Assembly (NCBI RefSeq): GCF_013337285.1
Contig: NZ_SUPW01000001.1
Span: 1-64,000, forward strand
DNA length: 64,000 nt
Origin: Agrobacterium tumefaciens
GTDB lineage: Bacteria; Pseudomonadota; Alphaproteobacteria; Rhizobiales; Rhizobiaceae
Direction of reading: 5' to 3'
Below the pieces are notes generated by a model. It had not been told where the DNA came from. It saw nothing but the letters and a program-made list of their open reading frames with translations, and made no database searches. The position numbers and the translations under genes are program-made. This document shows positions 46,936-56,584 of the stretch, one piece after another. Position 1 is the stretch's first letter. Every line of letters begins with the position of its first letter.

Positions 46936-48339
46936 TCAATCCTTCTTCATCTCACCCATGCGGTTCCACGCATCCAGACCTGCGATCTTGTAGGCCTCAG
47001 CCAGCGTCGGATAGTTGAACGTATTCTCGACGAAATATTCCACCGTGCCTTTGAGGTTCAGCACCGCCTGGCCGATATGCACCAGTTCGGTTGCGCCTTC
47101 GCCGACGATGTGGACGCCGAGCAGGCGGCGGGTTTTCAGCGAGAAGATCATTTTCAACAAGCCGCTGTCGAGACCCATGATGTGACCGCGCGAGGTCTCG
47201 CGGAAATGGGCGATGCCGCATTCATAGGGAATGTTGCGTTCGATGACTTCTTCTTCCGTCAGGCCGCAGGTGGAGATTTCCGGCACGGCATAGATGCCAT
47301 AGGGGAAGAATTGCGGCGGTTCGCCGGCCGGTGCGCCGACGGCATGGCGGGCGGCGATGCGGCCCTGTTCCATGGAGGTGGAGGCAAGGCTCGGGAAGCC
47401 GATGATGTCGCCGGCGGCGTAGATATTCGGCACCGAGGTCTGGAAGGTTTCGGGATCGACTTTGAGGCGCCCGCGGCTGTCTGCCTCCAGCCCGCAGGCC
47501 GACAGGTTGAGCGTATCGGTGGCGCCGACACGGCCGGCGGCAAACAGCACTGTCTCGGTTTTGAGGACGCGGCCATTGCCGAGCGAAACGAGGCATTTGC
47601 CGCTCTCGTCGCGCTCCACCTTTTCCGCCTTCTGGCCGAAGATCAGCTTCATGTTGCGGTCGCGCAGCTGATAGGTGAAATCCTCGACGATTTCCTTGTC
47701 GATGAATTCCAGCATGGTCTCGCGCGGTTCCACCACCGTCACCTGCGTGTCGAGCGCGCTGAAAATCGTCGCATATTCAATCCCGATGACGCCGGCGCCG
47801 ACCACGACCATGGAGCGCGGCAGTTCCTTGATTTCGAGAATCTCATCCGAATCGAGCACCGCCTGGCCATCGAAGGGGATATGCGGCGGCCGGTAGGGGC
47901 GGGTGCCTATGGTCAGCAGGATGGAAGTGCCGGTGACATTCATGATCTCGCCGTCGTTTTTCACCACTTTCATGGTGTTGGCGTCGACGAAGCTTGCTGT
48001 GCCGCGAATGTGCTGCACGCGGTTGCGGGCAAACTGGTGCTCCAGCACCTCGACCTCGTGGTCCAGCGTGATCAGCAGGCGGCGGCGCAGGTCGTCGGCG
48101 TCGATTTCCTGCTTCACCCGGTAGGAGCGGCCATAAAACCCGCGCTCGCGCCAACCGGTCAGGTTGAGCGCGGTTTCGCGCAGGGTTTTGGAAGGAATGG
48201 TGCCGGTGTGCACGGAAACGCCGCCGACGCGGCTGCCTTTCTCGATGACCAGAACCTTCTTTTCGAGCTTGGCGGCCTGAATGGCGGCCCGTCTTCCCGC
48301 CGGACCGCTGCCGACAACAATCAGATCGAACTGGTGCAT
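46936..48339 (-). CDS. sthA: Soluble pyridine nucleotide transhydrogenase
   Basis: A flavoprotein that moves hydride between NADPH and NAD. The FAD motif is LIVVGSGPAGRRAAIQAAK, and the redox-active disulfide of related reductases is absent: GVSVHTGTIPSKTLRE has no CxxxxC, as expected for SthA. The NAD(P) domain VVVGAGVIGIEYATIFSAL and the C-terminal dimer domain are complete. I use ATG 48339 (MHQFDLIVVG), which has GGGG upstream, giving 467 residues. An in-frame ATG at 48363 is less likely. Confidence 0.93.
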   Translation of the reverse strand: MHQFDLIVVGSGPAGRRAAIQAAKLEKKVLVIEKGSRVGGVSVHTGTIPSKTLRETALNLTGWRERGFYGRSYRVKQEIDADDLRRRLLITLDHEVEVLEHQFARNRVQHIRGTASFVDANTMKVVKNDGEIMNVTGTSILLTIGTRPYRPPHIPFDGQAVLDSDEILEIKELPRSMVVVGAGVIGIEYATIFSALDTQVTVVEPRETMLEFIDKEIVEDFTYQLRDRNMKLIFGQKAEKVERDESGKCLVSLGNGRVLKTETVLFAAGRVGATDTLNLSACGLEADSRGRLKVDPETFQTSVPNIYAAGDIIGFPSLASTSMEQGRIAARHAVGAPAGEPPQFFPYGIYAVPEISTCGLTEEEVIERNIPYECGIAHFRETSRGHIMGLDSGLLKMIFSLKTRRLLGVHIVGEGATELVHIGQAVLNLKGTVEYFVENTFNYPTLAEAYKIAGLDAWNRMGEMKKD

Positions 48340-48558
48340 GAAAAACCCCGGAATAGAATGCATTGCGATAACCGGATGTCACATCCGGCGTGGCGTCGTC
48401 GCGAAATGGTTGTGATGCCATTTTGACGAGGGGGAGTGATTCCCCCGTCAGCCTTACCCCGCCAAGAGTGCAATGCAACAAACGCCTGCGTCAATCTGTA
48501 GCGTAATAATCTGACGGATTCGTAACTGTGGGGAATTTTAAGCGGAACCAAGGTGGTT

Positions 48559-48725
48559 GGGGCTTACCCCCCTCTGCCCTGCCGGGCATCTCCCCCACAA
48601 GGAGGGAGATCGGCAAGACGCTCTCTCACCATTTATACTCTTCGTCGAGATGGGCGAAACCTCGCCGCAGATCGATCTCCCCCCTTGTGGGGGAGATGCC
48701 CGGCAGGGCGGAGGGGGTGAGCCCC
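48559..48725. repeat. Large inverted repeat with arms of about 53 bases
   Basis: The left arm runs 48559-48612 and the right arm 48673-48725. They are near-perfect inverted copies (core CTGCCGGGCATCTCCCCCAC and its complement) around a unique centre of about 60 bases. It could fold into a long hairpin. It is not similar in sequence to the other repeat families here, but shares the two-ended layout. Confidence 0.75.
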
Positions 48726-49076
48726 ACGCTCTTCTGCCCGCTGTCAATGGAAATGCTCCAAAAACCCAACAGCTTCATCCCGCACGGCGCTGCCGAGCGG
48801 GGATGGACGGACATGGGCGATTGCCCGGCTGCGCTTTCATTGAGGTTGGTGTTGGTCGGATGCGTTGCGCAACCGGGCCTCTCGCCAGTCTGCCGTATTT
48901 CGCAAAGGGCCGTGCACCGCCTCCCTGCGAAATGGTCCTGTCGTCACGAACGCGCCACCGTCCCCATCAGAACCGTCCCTCGGTTTCAACCACGTCTGGC
49001 ATCCACCCGGCAGGACTGGATACAAGATAGCAGCGTGCGGCAGGACGGGGAAAAGCGGGGATGAATTTGCCTGACG
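48726..49076. other. Intergenic region without a supported gene
   Basis: About 350 bases. Open frames run through it from the neighbouring inverted repeat, but they have no ribosome site or recognisable protein signature. The stretch 48830-49030 is ordinary in base composition and could be a decayed gene. Confidence 0.35.
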
Positions 49077-49610
49077 TCAGTCGCCCTTGCGGGTGACGTG
49101 GTGGTGGAGCGCGGCGAGGTCCTGTCTGAGCGCCGCCAGTTCGGCCAGCACCTTCACGTCGATCTTTTCATGCAGCGACAGCACTTCCAGTTCCGACTTC
49201 AGGTTCACCTCGTAATCCTTGGCGGCCTCGAAACGGTCGCGGGCGGCCTGGCGGTTCTGTGACATCATGATGATCGGCGCCTGAATGGCGGCCAGCATGG
49301 AGAGCAGCAGGTTGAGGAAGATGAAGGGGTAGGGATCAAAGGCGCCTGTCGTCAGCACAATGGTGTTGATGATGGCCCAGACCACCAGGAAAAAGCAGAA
49401 ACTGAGGATGAAACCCCAGGAGCCGCCGATCTTGGCGATGTTGTCGGCGAACCTGTCGCCAAGGCTGGCGCCGGCGGAAAATTCCGCATTGGTGTCGCGC
49501 GAGATCAGTTTTTTCTGGTGCGACAGTTCCAGAATGCGTCGCTCCACGTCGCCGATCTCGCGGGAGGAGCGTTTGAAATGCGAAGTGATGTAGTCGGAGA
49601 TGTCTGACAC
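49077..49610 (-). CDS. DUF1003 membrane protein
   Basis: A 177-residue protein with two membrane helices (about residues 67-89 and 96-116) and a cytoplasmic helical C-terminus. The block FLNLLLSMLAAIQAPIIMMS and NRQAARDR are hallmarks of DUF1003, a family of unknown function seen near stress and transport genes. The N-terminal 60 residues are predicted helical and soluble. Confidence 0.88.
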   Translation of the reverse strand: MSDISDYITSHFKRSSREIGDVERRILELSHQKKLISRDTNAEFSAGASLGDRFADNIAKIGGSWGFILSFCFFLVVWAIINTIVLTTGAFDPYPFIFLNLLLSMLAAIQAPIIMMSQNRQAARDRFEAAKDYEVNLKSELEVLSLHEKIDVKVLAELAALRQDLAALHHHVTRKGD

Positions 49611-49726
49611 GGTGTGTCTCCGGTTGCTGATGAGGTGCTTGCGCTCTGTGCGAGATAAACCCGCATGGCGGCGGAATTCAAACGATTTCCACCGCCATGC
49701 GGTTCAGCCGTTCCCGCTAAAAACCA

Positions 49727-51667
49727 TCAGACGGCCGGCGTGCCCTGGTGTAGCCAGTTGAAGCCGGGGAAGAAGCGCTCGCGGCCATATTGCTCGCCGA
49801 ACATCATGTCGAATTGCAGCAGGCGATAATCGCGCACCACGTCGGGAATGGAATTCGGGGCGATCGACCAGTCGGGCAGGGCCTTGCCGTCTGTCTTCAC
49901 CAGCATATGCCGGTCGATGACGGAAAAGGCCTGCTGAACCTCGCCCAGCGTGCCGGTATAGAAGGGATCGGAGAAACCGGCGGTCTTCAGCACGTGGTAG
50001 GGCAAAAGCGCCGGGCTGATGGTGCCGATATTCTTGCGCACTCCCTTCTTGGAGGACCAGACGACGAGCGGCGTTTCATGCTCCTTTTTCATCACCTCCA
50101 GCGGTGCGCGGCGGCTGGCCACCATGCCCGGCATATAGCCGCTTTCCACATAGGTCTGGCCGAGCGGCGGCAGGTGATCGCCGAAGAGAACGATGATGGT
50201 TTCGCGGTCGCGTTTCTTGGCCCAGCGCATCAGTTTCAAAAGCGCATCGTCAGCCTCGGCCACGCCCTGCGAATAGGTAGCCAGCGCCTGCGATGCGGAA
50301 GGCGAAAGATCGCCCTCGACGCCGATGGTATCGGCAGCGTAACGGCCCGCCTCGTAGGGGCCGTGTCCCTGCAGGGTGACGGCGAAGAGGAACAGCGGGT
50401 TGCGCGCGCCGTCGGCCGCCGCCATGATTTCGTCCATCAATGCATCATCGGAGGCGAAGTTGCCGCGCTTTTCCATGGGCGGCAAAGTTTCTTCCGAGCG
50501 GAATTCCTCGAAGCCGAAATTTTTGTAGACCTCCTTGCGGTTCCAGAACCATTCCTGAAACGGGTGCATGGCGATGGCGGAATAACCTTCGCCGCGGAAG
50601 AAGCTGGCGAGCGAAGGCACCGGGCGGCGGATATATTGCTGGTACGGAATGCTGCCATAGGGGAGGAAGGCGTTGGAAAAGCCGGTCAGCGCCTCGAATT
50701 CCACATTCGCCGTCATGCCGCCGAACTCGGGTGAAAAGACGTTGCCGGATTGTTTGGCGCGGATGATCGGCATCGGATCGGCCGAGAGCTTCACGTTTTC
50801 AAGGCGGGTCGGATCCCACAGCGATTCGCTCATCAGCATGATGACATCAGGGTAATCGCCCTTGTTGGCGGCGAAGGCGGCTGGCTCAGAGGTTAGATCG
50901 GCGATGCTGTTTTCACTATATCCCTGCGGTGCCGAGACATTGGCCATGGGAATGTTGAAGGCGAAGGCCATCAGGAAGCCGTTATGGCGGTAGTTTTCCT
51001 GCTGATCCCACATCATGGGTATGATGTTGAGGCGATCACGCGCCCATGAATAATGCGAATAGTCCATCAGCGAGGCAAGGCCGGCAAGAAGCGGCAGCGC
51101 CAGTGTGAGCCCCGCAGCGCGTTCACGCCAGCTCAATGACGGGGAATGGCGGCGCGCCAGCAGCCAGAGCGTCACGAGAGCCGTAATGGCTGCGCAGATG
51201 CCGAGGCCGACCAGCACTGCCGTCAGCGGTTGCGCCTTCAGCATGGTTGGCAGAAGCTCGAAAATCTGGCGGCCGAACAGCAGGTCCGAGGGATAAAGCG
51301 GATCGGAGAGATAGGTCTGTTTCTGCGCCGAAATCAGGCCCGTGAGTGCGCAGAGCGGCGCAACGGCGATGAGGGACAGGTAACGCCGGCCAAGGATCGC
51401 ATCCAGCGCTACGAGCACGGTGAGCACAGCGGCGACGGTGGTTATGCCCGGACGGGCCGACGAGGTGAGGAAAGCACCGACATCATGGAGCGAACCGCGG
51501 GCGATCCACTCCAGCGCAACGACCAGCACGATGGATGCGAACGTCAGATTGGCAAGCGTATAGGCCGTGCCAGAAAGCTTCGAAAGGCTCCTTGTCCATG
51601 CAGGCGAAAAGACGAAACCAGCCTTTTCGGAAGCCGTTGTTTTTGGCGCCGAATCTCTCAAACTCAT
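49727..51667 (-). CDS. LTA synthase-type phosphoglycerol transferase, possible CgmB
   Basis: A membrane enzyme of the sulfatase-like alkaline phosphatase superfamily that transfers phosphoglycerol from phosphatidylglycerol. Five hydrophobic helices cover about the first 230 residues. The periplasmic domain starts near VIMLMSESLWDPTR, has NVEFEALTGFSNAFLPYGSI with the catalytic Thr region, and ends in IIVLFGDHLPP with metal ligands. In rhizobia such proteins (CgmB in Sinorhizobium) decorate cyclic beta-glucans; that is a plausible role, not shown. The start is ATG 51667, giving 646 residues. Confidence 0.8.
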   Translation of the reverse strand: MSLRDSAPKTTASEKAGFVFSPAWTRSLSKLSGTAYTLANLTFASIVLVVALEWIARGSLHDVGAFLTSSARPGITTVAAVLTVLVALDAILGRRYLSLIAVAPLCALTGLISAQKQTYLSDPLYPSDLLFGRQIFELLPTMLKAQPLTAVLVGLGICAAITALVTLWLLARRHSPSLSWRERAAGLTLALPLLAGLASLMDYSHYSWARDRLNIIPMMWDQQENYRHNGFLMAFAFNIPMANVSAPQGYSENSIADLTSEPAAFAANKGDYPDVIMLMSESLWDPTRLENVKLSADPMPIIRAKQSGNVFSPEFGGMTANVEFEALTGFSNAFLPYGSIPYQQYIRRPVPSLASFFRGEGYSAIAMHPFQEWFWNRKEVYKNFGFEEFRSEETLPPMEKRGNFASDDALMDEIMAAADGARNPLFLFAVTLQGHGPYEAGRYAADTIGVEGDLSPSASQALATYSQGVAEADDALLKLMRWAKKRDRETIIVLFGDHLPPLGQTYVESGYMPGMVASRRAPLEVMKKEHETPLVVWSSKKGVRKNIGTISPALLPYHVLKTAGFSDPFYTGTLGEVQQAFSVIDRHMLVKTDGKALPDWSIAPNSIPDVVRDYRLLQFDMMFGEQYGRERFFPGFNWLHQGTPAV

Positions 51668-51723
51668 ACTCCGGTATTTCAGGCAGCCGCCCAATCCGGG
51701 GAGGTGAATCGGGCGTCGCAAAA

Positions 51724-51741
51724 GTGTCATGTAACTGTCAC
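51724..51741 (+). promoter_or_regulatory. PHO-box-like element
   Basis: GTGTCATGTAACTGTCAC consists of two seven-base repeats separated by four bases, matching the PhoB consensus CTGTCAT-N4-CTGTCAT at 11 of 14 positions or better. It lies 57 bases before the phosphoglycerol transferase start but is oriented towards nadE. A further ATGAAC direct repeat follows at 51751. Confidence 0.5.
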
Positions 51742-51750
51742 ATAAGCGCG

Positions 51751-51767
51751 ATGAACGCGACATGAAC
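51751..51767. promoter_or_regulatory. ATGAAC direct repeat, site 4
   Basis: ATGAACGCGACATGAAC consists of two identical hexamers spaced 11 bases apart, the same module as at 25348, 25548 and 45836. It is 84-100 bases before the phosphoglycerol transferase start and adjoins the PHO-box-like element. Confidence 0.4.
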
Positions 51768-51892
51768 TTTGGCGAAACTGGCGGGGAGCGCGATAACCTT
51801 AGCGTGAGCGTTATTCCGTTAGGTAAGGGCAGGGTGCTGCCGCATGCAATTGCCGCGTTGCGGAGCGGACACGGGCGCGGTATTGAAATGGC

Positions 51893-53572
51893 ATGAGCGA
51901 CAGACACGATATCCAGAACCATCTCCGGATTGCCGTCGGGCAGTTCAATCCGATCGTTGGCGACGTGGCGGGCAATCTCGCCAGGGCGCGTGAGGCAAGG
52001 GCCGATGCGGCAACGCAGGGCGCCGATCTCCTGCTTTTGACCGAGCTGTTCATTTCAGGCTATCCGCCTGAGGATCTGGTGCTGAAGCCGGCTTTCCTGA
52101 AGGCCTGCCTGAAGGCGGTGGAAGAACTGGCAGCCGAAACCGCCGATGGCGGGCCGGGCGTCGTCATCGGCTTTCCGCGCCAGGGCGAGACGGGTCGGCA
52201 CAATTCGGTGGCGCTGCTGGATGGCGGCAAGATCGTTGCGCTGCGCGACAAGATCGACCTGCCGAATTACGGCGAGTTCGACGAGAAGCGTGTTTTCGCC
52301 GAGGGTTCGATTTCCGGTCCGTATAATTTCCGCGGGGTCCGGATCGGCATTCCGATCTGCGAGGAAATCTGGAACGAGATGGGCGTGTGCGAGACGCTGG
52401 CCGAAAGCGGGGCGGAAATCCTGCTGGTGCCGAACGGTTCGCCCTATTATCGCGGCAAGCTGGATGTGCGCCATCAGGTGGCGCTGAAACAGGTGATCGA
52501 GAGCGGTCTGCCGCTGGTTTTCGCCAACCAGCTGGGTGGGCAGGACGAGCTGGTATTCGATGGCGCAAGTTTCGGCTTCAATTCCGACAAGACGCTTGCC
52601 TTCCAGATGAGCCAGTTCGAGGCCACACTTGCCGTCACCGACTGGAAACGCACGGCGGAAGGCTGGCATTGCGAAAGCGGACCATTCTCGAAAATACCAG
52701 AGGGTGAGGAGGCGGATTACCGTGCCTGCATGCTGGGCTTTCGCGACTACGTGAACAAGAACGGTTTCAAGAGCGTGGTTCTCGGCCTTTCCGGCGGCAT
52801 CGATTCGGCGATCTGCGCGGCCCTTGCCGTCGATGCGCTGGGCGAGGAGCGGGTGCGCTGCATCATGCTGCCTTATCGCTACACATCGGAAGAATCGCTG
52901 AAGGACGCCGCTGACTGCGCCAAGGCGCTCGGCTGCCGTTACGATATCGTGCCGATTGTTGAGCCGGTGGAAGGTTTCCTCTCGGCACTGTCAGATCTCT
53001 TCGAAGGTACGGAAGAGGGCATTACCGAGGAAAACCTGCAGAGCCGCACACGCGGCACCATTTTGATGGCCGTGTCCAACAAGTTCGGCTCGATGGTGGT
53101 GACAACAGGCAACAAGTCGGAAATGTCGGTGGGTTATGCCACCCTCTACGGCGACATGAATGGCGGTTTCAACCCTATCAAGGACCTCTACAAGATGCAG
53201 GTCTATGCCATTTCCGCCTGGCGCAACACCCATGTGCCGCCGGGTGCGCTTGGCCCTTCCGGCGAGGTCATTCCCGCCAATATCATCGCCAAAGCGCCAT
53301 CCGCCGAATTGCGCCCCAACCAGACCGACCAGGATTCGCTGCCGCCCTATCCGGTGCTGGATGATATTCTGGAGTGCCTTGTCGAGAAGGAAATGTCGGT
53401 CGAGGAAATTCTGGCGCGAGGTCATGACGCGGCAACGGTGCACCGGGTTGAGCATCTGCTCTATCTCGCCGAATACAAACGCCGGCAATCGGCTCCGGGT
53501 GTGAAGATCACCAAGAAGAATTTTGGGCGTGACCGGCGTTATCCGATCACCAACCGGTTCCGGGATCGGTGA
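51893..53572 (+). CDS. nadE: Glutamine-hydrolysing NAD+ synthetase
   Basis: A 559-residue two-domain enzyme. The N-terminal nitrilase-type glutaminase spans about residues 10-270, with LLLTELFISGYPPEDL (Glu), YGEFDEKRVF (Lys) and GIPICEEIW (Cys). The C-terminal synthetase has LGLSGGIDSAICAALAVDAL, the pyrophosphate loop. It converts nicotinic acid adenine dinucleotide to NAD using glutamine nitrogen. It starts divergently from the phosphoglycerol transferase gene. Confidence 0.96.
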   Translation: MSDRHDIQNHLRIAVGQFNPIVGDVAGNLARAREARADAATQGADLLLLTELFISGYPPEDLVLKPAFLKACLKAVEELAAETADGGPGVVIGFPRQGETGRHNSVALLDGGKIVALRDKIDLPNYGEFDEKRVFAEGSISGPYNFRGVRIGIPICEEIWNEMGVCETLAESGAEILLVPNGSPYYRGKLDVRHQVALKQVIESGLPLVFANQLGGQDELVFDGASFGFNSDKTLAFQMSQFEATLAVTDWKRTAEGWHCESGPFSKIPEGEEADYRACMLGFRDYVNKNGFKSVVLGLSGGIDSAICAALAVDALGEERVRCIMLPYRYTSEESLKDAADCAKALGCRYDIVPIVEPVEGFLSALSDLFEGTEEGITEENLQSRTRGTILMAVSNKFGSMVVTTGNKSEMSVGYATLYGDMNGGFNPIKDLYKMQVYAISAWRNTHVPPGALGPSGEVIPANIIAKAPSAELRPNQTDQDSLPPYPVLDDILECLVEKEMSVEEILARGHDAATVHRVEHLLYLAEYKRRQSAPGVKITKKNFGRDRRYPITNRFRDR

Positions 53573-53661
53573 TGGATGAAGCGGGTAGGGGCTGCGCTCT
53601 CAGGTGAGGCGGCGATCCCTTCCCTTGCGAGGCTGATTGTTTCGCCCGGCGCTGCGGCTGG

Positions 53662-53789
53662 TTTCTTCTCCCCGCCGGGGAGAAGGTGGCCCGAAGGGTC
53701 GGATGAGGGGGCACCGTTGCCGAATATCTCGACCCTCGCCCCCTCAACCCGCTGCCGCGACCTTCTCCCCGGCGGGGAGAAGAAACAAG
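53662..53789. repeat. CTCCCCG mosaic repeat, full-length copy 2
   Basis: A 128-base element with ends TTTCTTCTCCCCGCCGGGG and CCCCGGCGGGGAGAAGAAA, and the inner block AAGGTGGCCCGAAGGGTCGG. The same family as copies at 40879-41004 and 56419-56544. It occupies most of the nadE/VOC gap. Confidence 0.85.
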
Positions 53790-53873
53790 CGGCACGCGCT
53801 CGATCCACGATGAGGTTTTGTGTCTTTTATAGGGGAACGGCGCGGAGAAACCCCGCGCCACTCTTCACTCACC

Positions 53874-54251
53874 TCAAATAACCTGCCCCACATCGATGCG
53901 GTTGCCATCAGGGTCTTCAAAGACAAAGGCCCGCAGGCCATAATCCTTGTCCTGCAGGGCCTTGATGATGCGCAACCCATGGTTCTTGCAAACCGCATGC
54001 AGCGCATCGACATCGCTTACCATCATATGCGCCACATTGAAGGGCGCTGCCTTATAGGTGGGCTGCAATGTCAGGTGCAGCTCGGCATTCCCCTGTTTGA
54101 GGATCATGAAGCCGACGGGATTGCCGTTTTCGAAGGTTTTTGTGAAGCCCAGCACGCCGACATAAAAATCATGGGCCTTTTCGATATTCCTGACAGGAAG
54201 CATTGCGGCGATCCGGCCGAAGCGGATGCCGTGATCGGCGATGGTATTCAT
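53874..54251 (-). CDS. VOC-superfamily (glyoxalase/bleomycin resistance-like) protein
   Basis: A 125-residue protein of two babbab units: AAMLPVRNIEKAHDFYVGVL opens the first, and AHMMVSDVDALHAVCKNHG the second, ending in FEDPDGNRIDVGQ with the metal-ligand Asp/Glu region. The layout matches bleomycin-resistance or fosfomycin-type VOC proteins. Its substrate cannot be told. Confidence 0.82.
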   Translation of the reverse strand: MNTIADHGIRFGRIAAMLPVRNIEKAHDFYVGVLGFTKTFENGNPVGFMILKQGNAELHLTLQPTYKAAPFNVAHMMVSDVDALHAVCKNHGLRIIKALQDKDYGLRAFVFEDPDGNRIDVGQVI

Positions 54252-54367
54252 CGCGGAACCTCGGATCTGGGAGAAACGGGGAGGGTTACGGGCGGTGCCG
54301 GAACGCTGGCGTTTTTTCCGATTTGAATTTGCAGGACGGTGCCTGCGGCCATAGGATCATAATCACC

Positions 54368-55273
54368 ATGGTGGCGAAAGCAAACGGAATGTCTGCGTCC
54401 GCCAAAGGTCCGATCCAGACTATCGACAGCCCGGGAGGCAGCATGCGCAGTTCGATCGAAATCTTTAATATACGCACCCGGCAGATGCGGGTGGTGTGGC
54501 AGACGCCGGAACTGTTCGAAGCGCCGAACTGGTCGCCGGATGGCAAATATCTGTTGCTGAACAGCGAAGGGTTGCTCTACCGCCTGTCCCCATCCGGTGA
54601 TGCTTCGCCGGAGAAGGTCGATACCGGTTTTGCCACGCAGTGCAATAACGACCACGGCATTTCGCCGGATGGATCGCTTTATGCCATTTCCGACAAGGTC
54701 GAGTTCGACAAGAGTGCGATCTATCTTCTGCCATCGGCGGGCGGTGCGCCAAAGCTGATGACGAAAAACCTTCCCTCCTACTGGCACGGCTGGTCGCCGG
54801 AAGGCAAAGGTTTCGCCTATTGCGGTATTCGCGATCAGGTCTTCGACATCTATTCCATGGATATTGACAGCGGTGCCGAAACACGCCTGACGCATGGCGA
54901 AGGCCGCAATGACGGGCCGGATTATTCGCCGGATGGTGCGTGGATCTATTTCAATTCCAGCCGTACCGGGCAGATGCAGATCTGGCGGGTGCGGGTGGAT
55001 GGCTCCACTGTGGAGCGCATCACCGACAGTTCCTATGGCGACTGGTTCCCGCATCCGTCTCCTGGGGGTGACAAGGTGGTGTTCGTTTCTTACGACGCGG
55101 ATGTCTTCGACCATCCGCGCGATCTCGATGTGCGGGTGCGGCTGATGGATATGGATGGCGGCAATGTCGAAACGCTGTTCGAGCTTTTCGGCGGGCAGGG
55201 CACGATGAATTCTCCCAACTGGTCACCTGACGGGGACGAGTTCGCTTATGTGCGTTATTTCCCCGTAGCCTGA
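54368..55273 (+). CDS. TolB/PD40-type beta-propeller protein
   Basis: A protein of about 300 residues built from six PD40/WD40-like blades. Each blade shows the motif SPDGxxL, as in NWSPDGKYLLLNSEG, HGISPDGSLYAISD, SPEGKGFAYC, YSPDGAWIYFNSS and SPDGDEFAYVRYF. There is no clear signal peptide, so unlike TolB it may be cytoplasmic. The start is unsure: ATG 54368, 54389 (MSASAKGP) and 54443 (MRSSIEI) are all possible. Confidence 0.8.
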   Translation: MVAKANGMSASAKGPIQTIDSPGGSMRSSIEIFNIRTRQMRVVWQTPELFEAPNWSPDGKYLLLNSEGLLYRLSPSGDASPEKVDTGFATQCNNDHGISPDGSLYAISDKVEFDKSAIYLLPSAGGAPKLMTKNLPSYWHGWSPEGKGFAYCGIRDQVFDIYSMDIDSGAETRLTHGEGRNDGPDYSPDGAWIYFNSSRTGQMQIWRVRVDGSTVERITDSSYGDWFPHPSPGGDKVVFVSYDADVFDHPRDLDVRVRLMDMDGGNVETLFELFGGQGTMNSPNWSPDGDEFAYVRYFPVA

Positions 55274-55295
55274 TGCAATCGGGAAGCCTGTTACC

Positions 55296-55322
55296 GTCAT
55301 CCCGGCTCGCGGCCGGCATGAC
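55296..55322. repeat. Short RIME-like palindrome
   Basis: GTCATCCCGGC and GCCGGCATGAC are inverted around a five-base centre. It matches the ends of the larger element at 6095-6206. It lies 23 bases after the beta-propeller gene. Confidence 0.6.
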
Positions 55323-55404
55323 GCAGGGGGAGGGACGCTACGGGCAGATTGCCGCACAGGCTTGCAAGACCCTTGCATTCGCAAGCATTCTTGCCCATAG
55401 CTTC

Positions 55405-55562
55405 CTCAGTCAGGTGCCCGCCCTTGCGGCGGGAGAATCGGGAATCCGGTGAGAAACCGGAACGTGCCCAGCGCTGTGAGGCGGATGCCCTTTTCATAAG
55501 CCACTGAAGTTATTCGGGAAGGCGAAAAGGGCGGATGAAGCCGAGTCAGAAGACCGGCCTGG
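55405..55562 (+). promoter_or_regulatory. Cobalamin riboswitch upstream of bluB
   Basis: The segment carries the conserved core of the adenosylcobalamin aptamer: CAGGTGCCCG, GGAATCCGGTGAGAAACCGG, GCTGTGAGGCGGATG, AGCCACTG, CGGGAAGGCG, and the B12-box end GCCGAGTCAGAAGACCGGCC. It ends about 110 bases before bluB. It should repress bluB when cobalamin is plentiful. Confidence 0.93.
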
Positions 55563-55670
55563 CAGGATAGACCGAACCGCGCGGACGGCGGCAGGTTGCT
55601 GAAGATGCGCGTCGTGCATGCGGGAGCCGGTATGGTTTTGGCACCGGCGCGCCCGCATTGTTGGGGTTAA

Positions 55671-56390
<720 letters not shown>

Positions 56391-56418
56391 GATGAGATGC
56401 GCATAGCGTCGCCTCTCG

Positions 56419-56544
56419 TTTCTTCTCCCCGACGGGGAGAAGGTGGCCCGAAGGGTCGGATGAGGGGGCTAGCTCTCCGGATATCTCTACGCTTGCCCCC
56501 TCATCCCGCTGCCGCGGACTTCTCCCCGGCGGGGAGAAGAAACA
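56419..56544. repeat. CTCCCCG mosaic repeat, full-length copy 3
   Basis: A 126-base element with ends TTTCTTCTCCCCGACGGGG and GGCGGGGAGAAGAAA, and inner parts GGTGGCCCGAAGGGTCGGAT and GCCCCCTCATCCCGC. It lies between bluB and DUF2865 (convergent genes). Confidence 0.85.
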
Positions 56545-56584
56545 AGTGGCATCCGCTTGCTCTATTACGGGCAAATAACAGGGG

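Noticed and set aside
48528..49064. 178-codon plus-strand ORF
   Set aside because: Its first third is the large inverted repeat read through, and the rest has no protein character or ribosome site.
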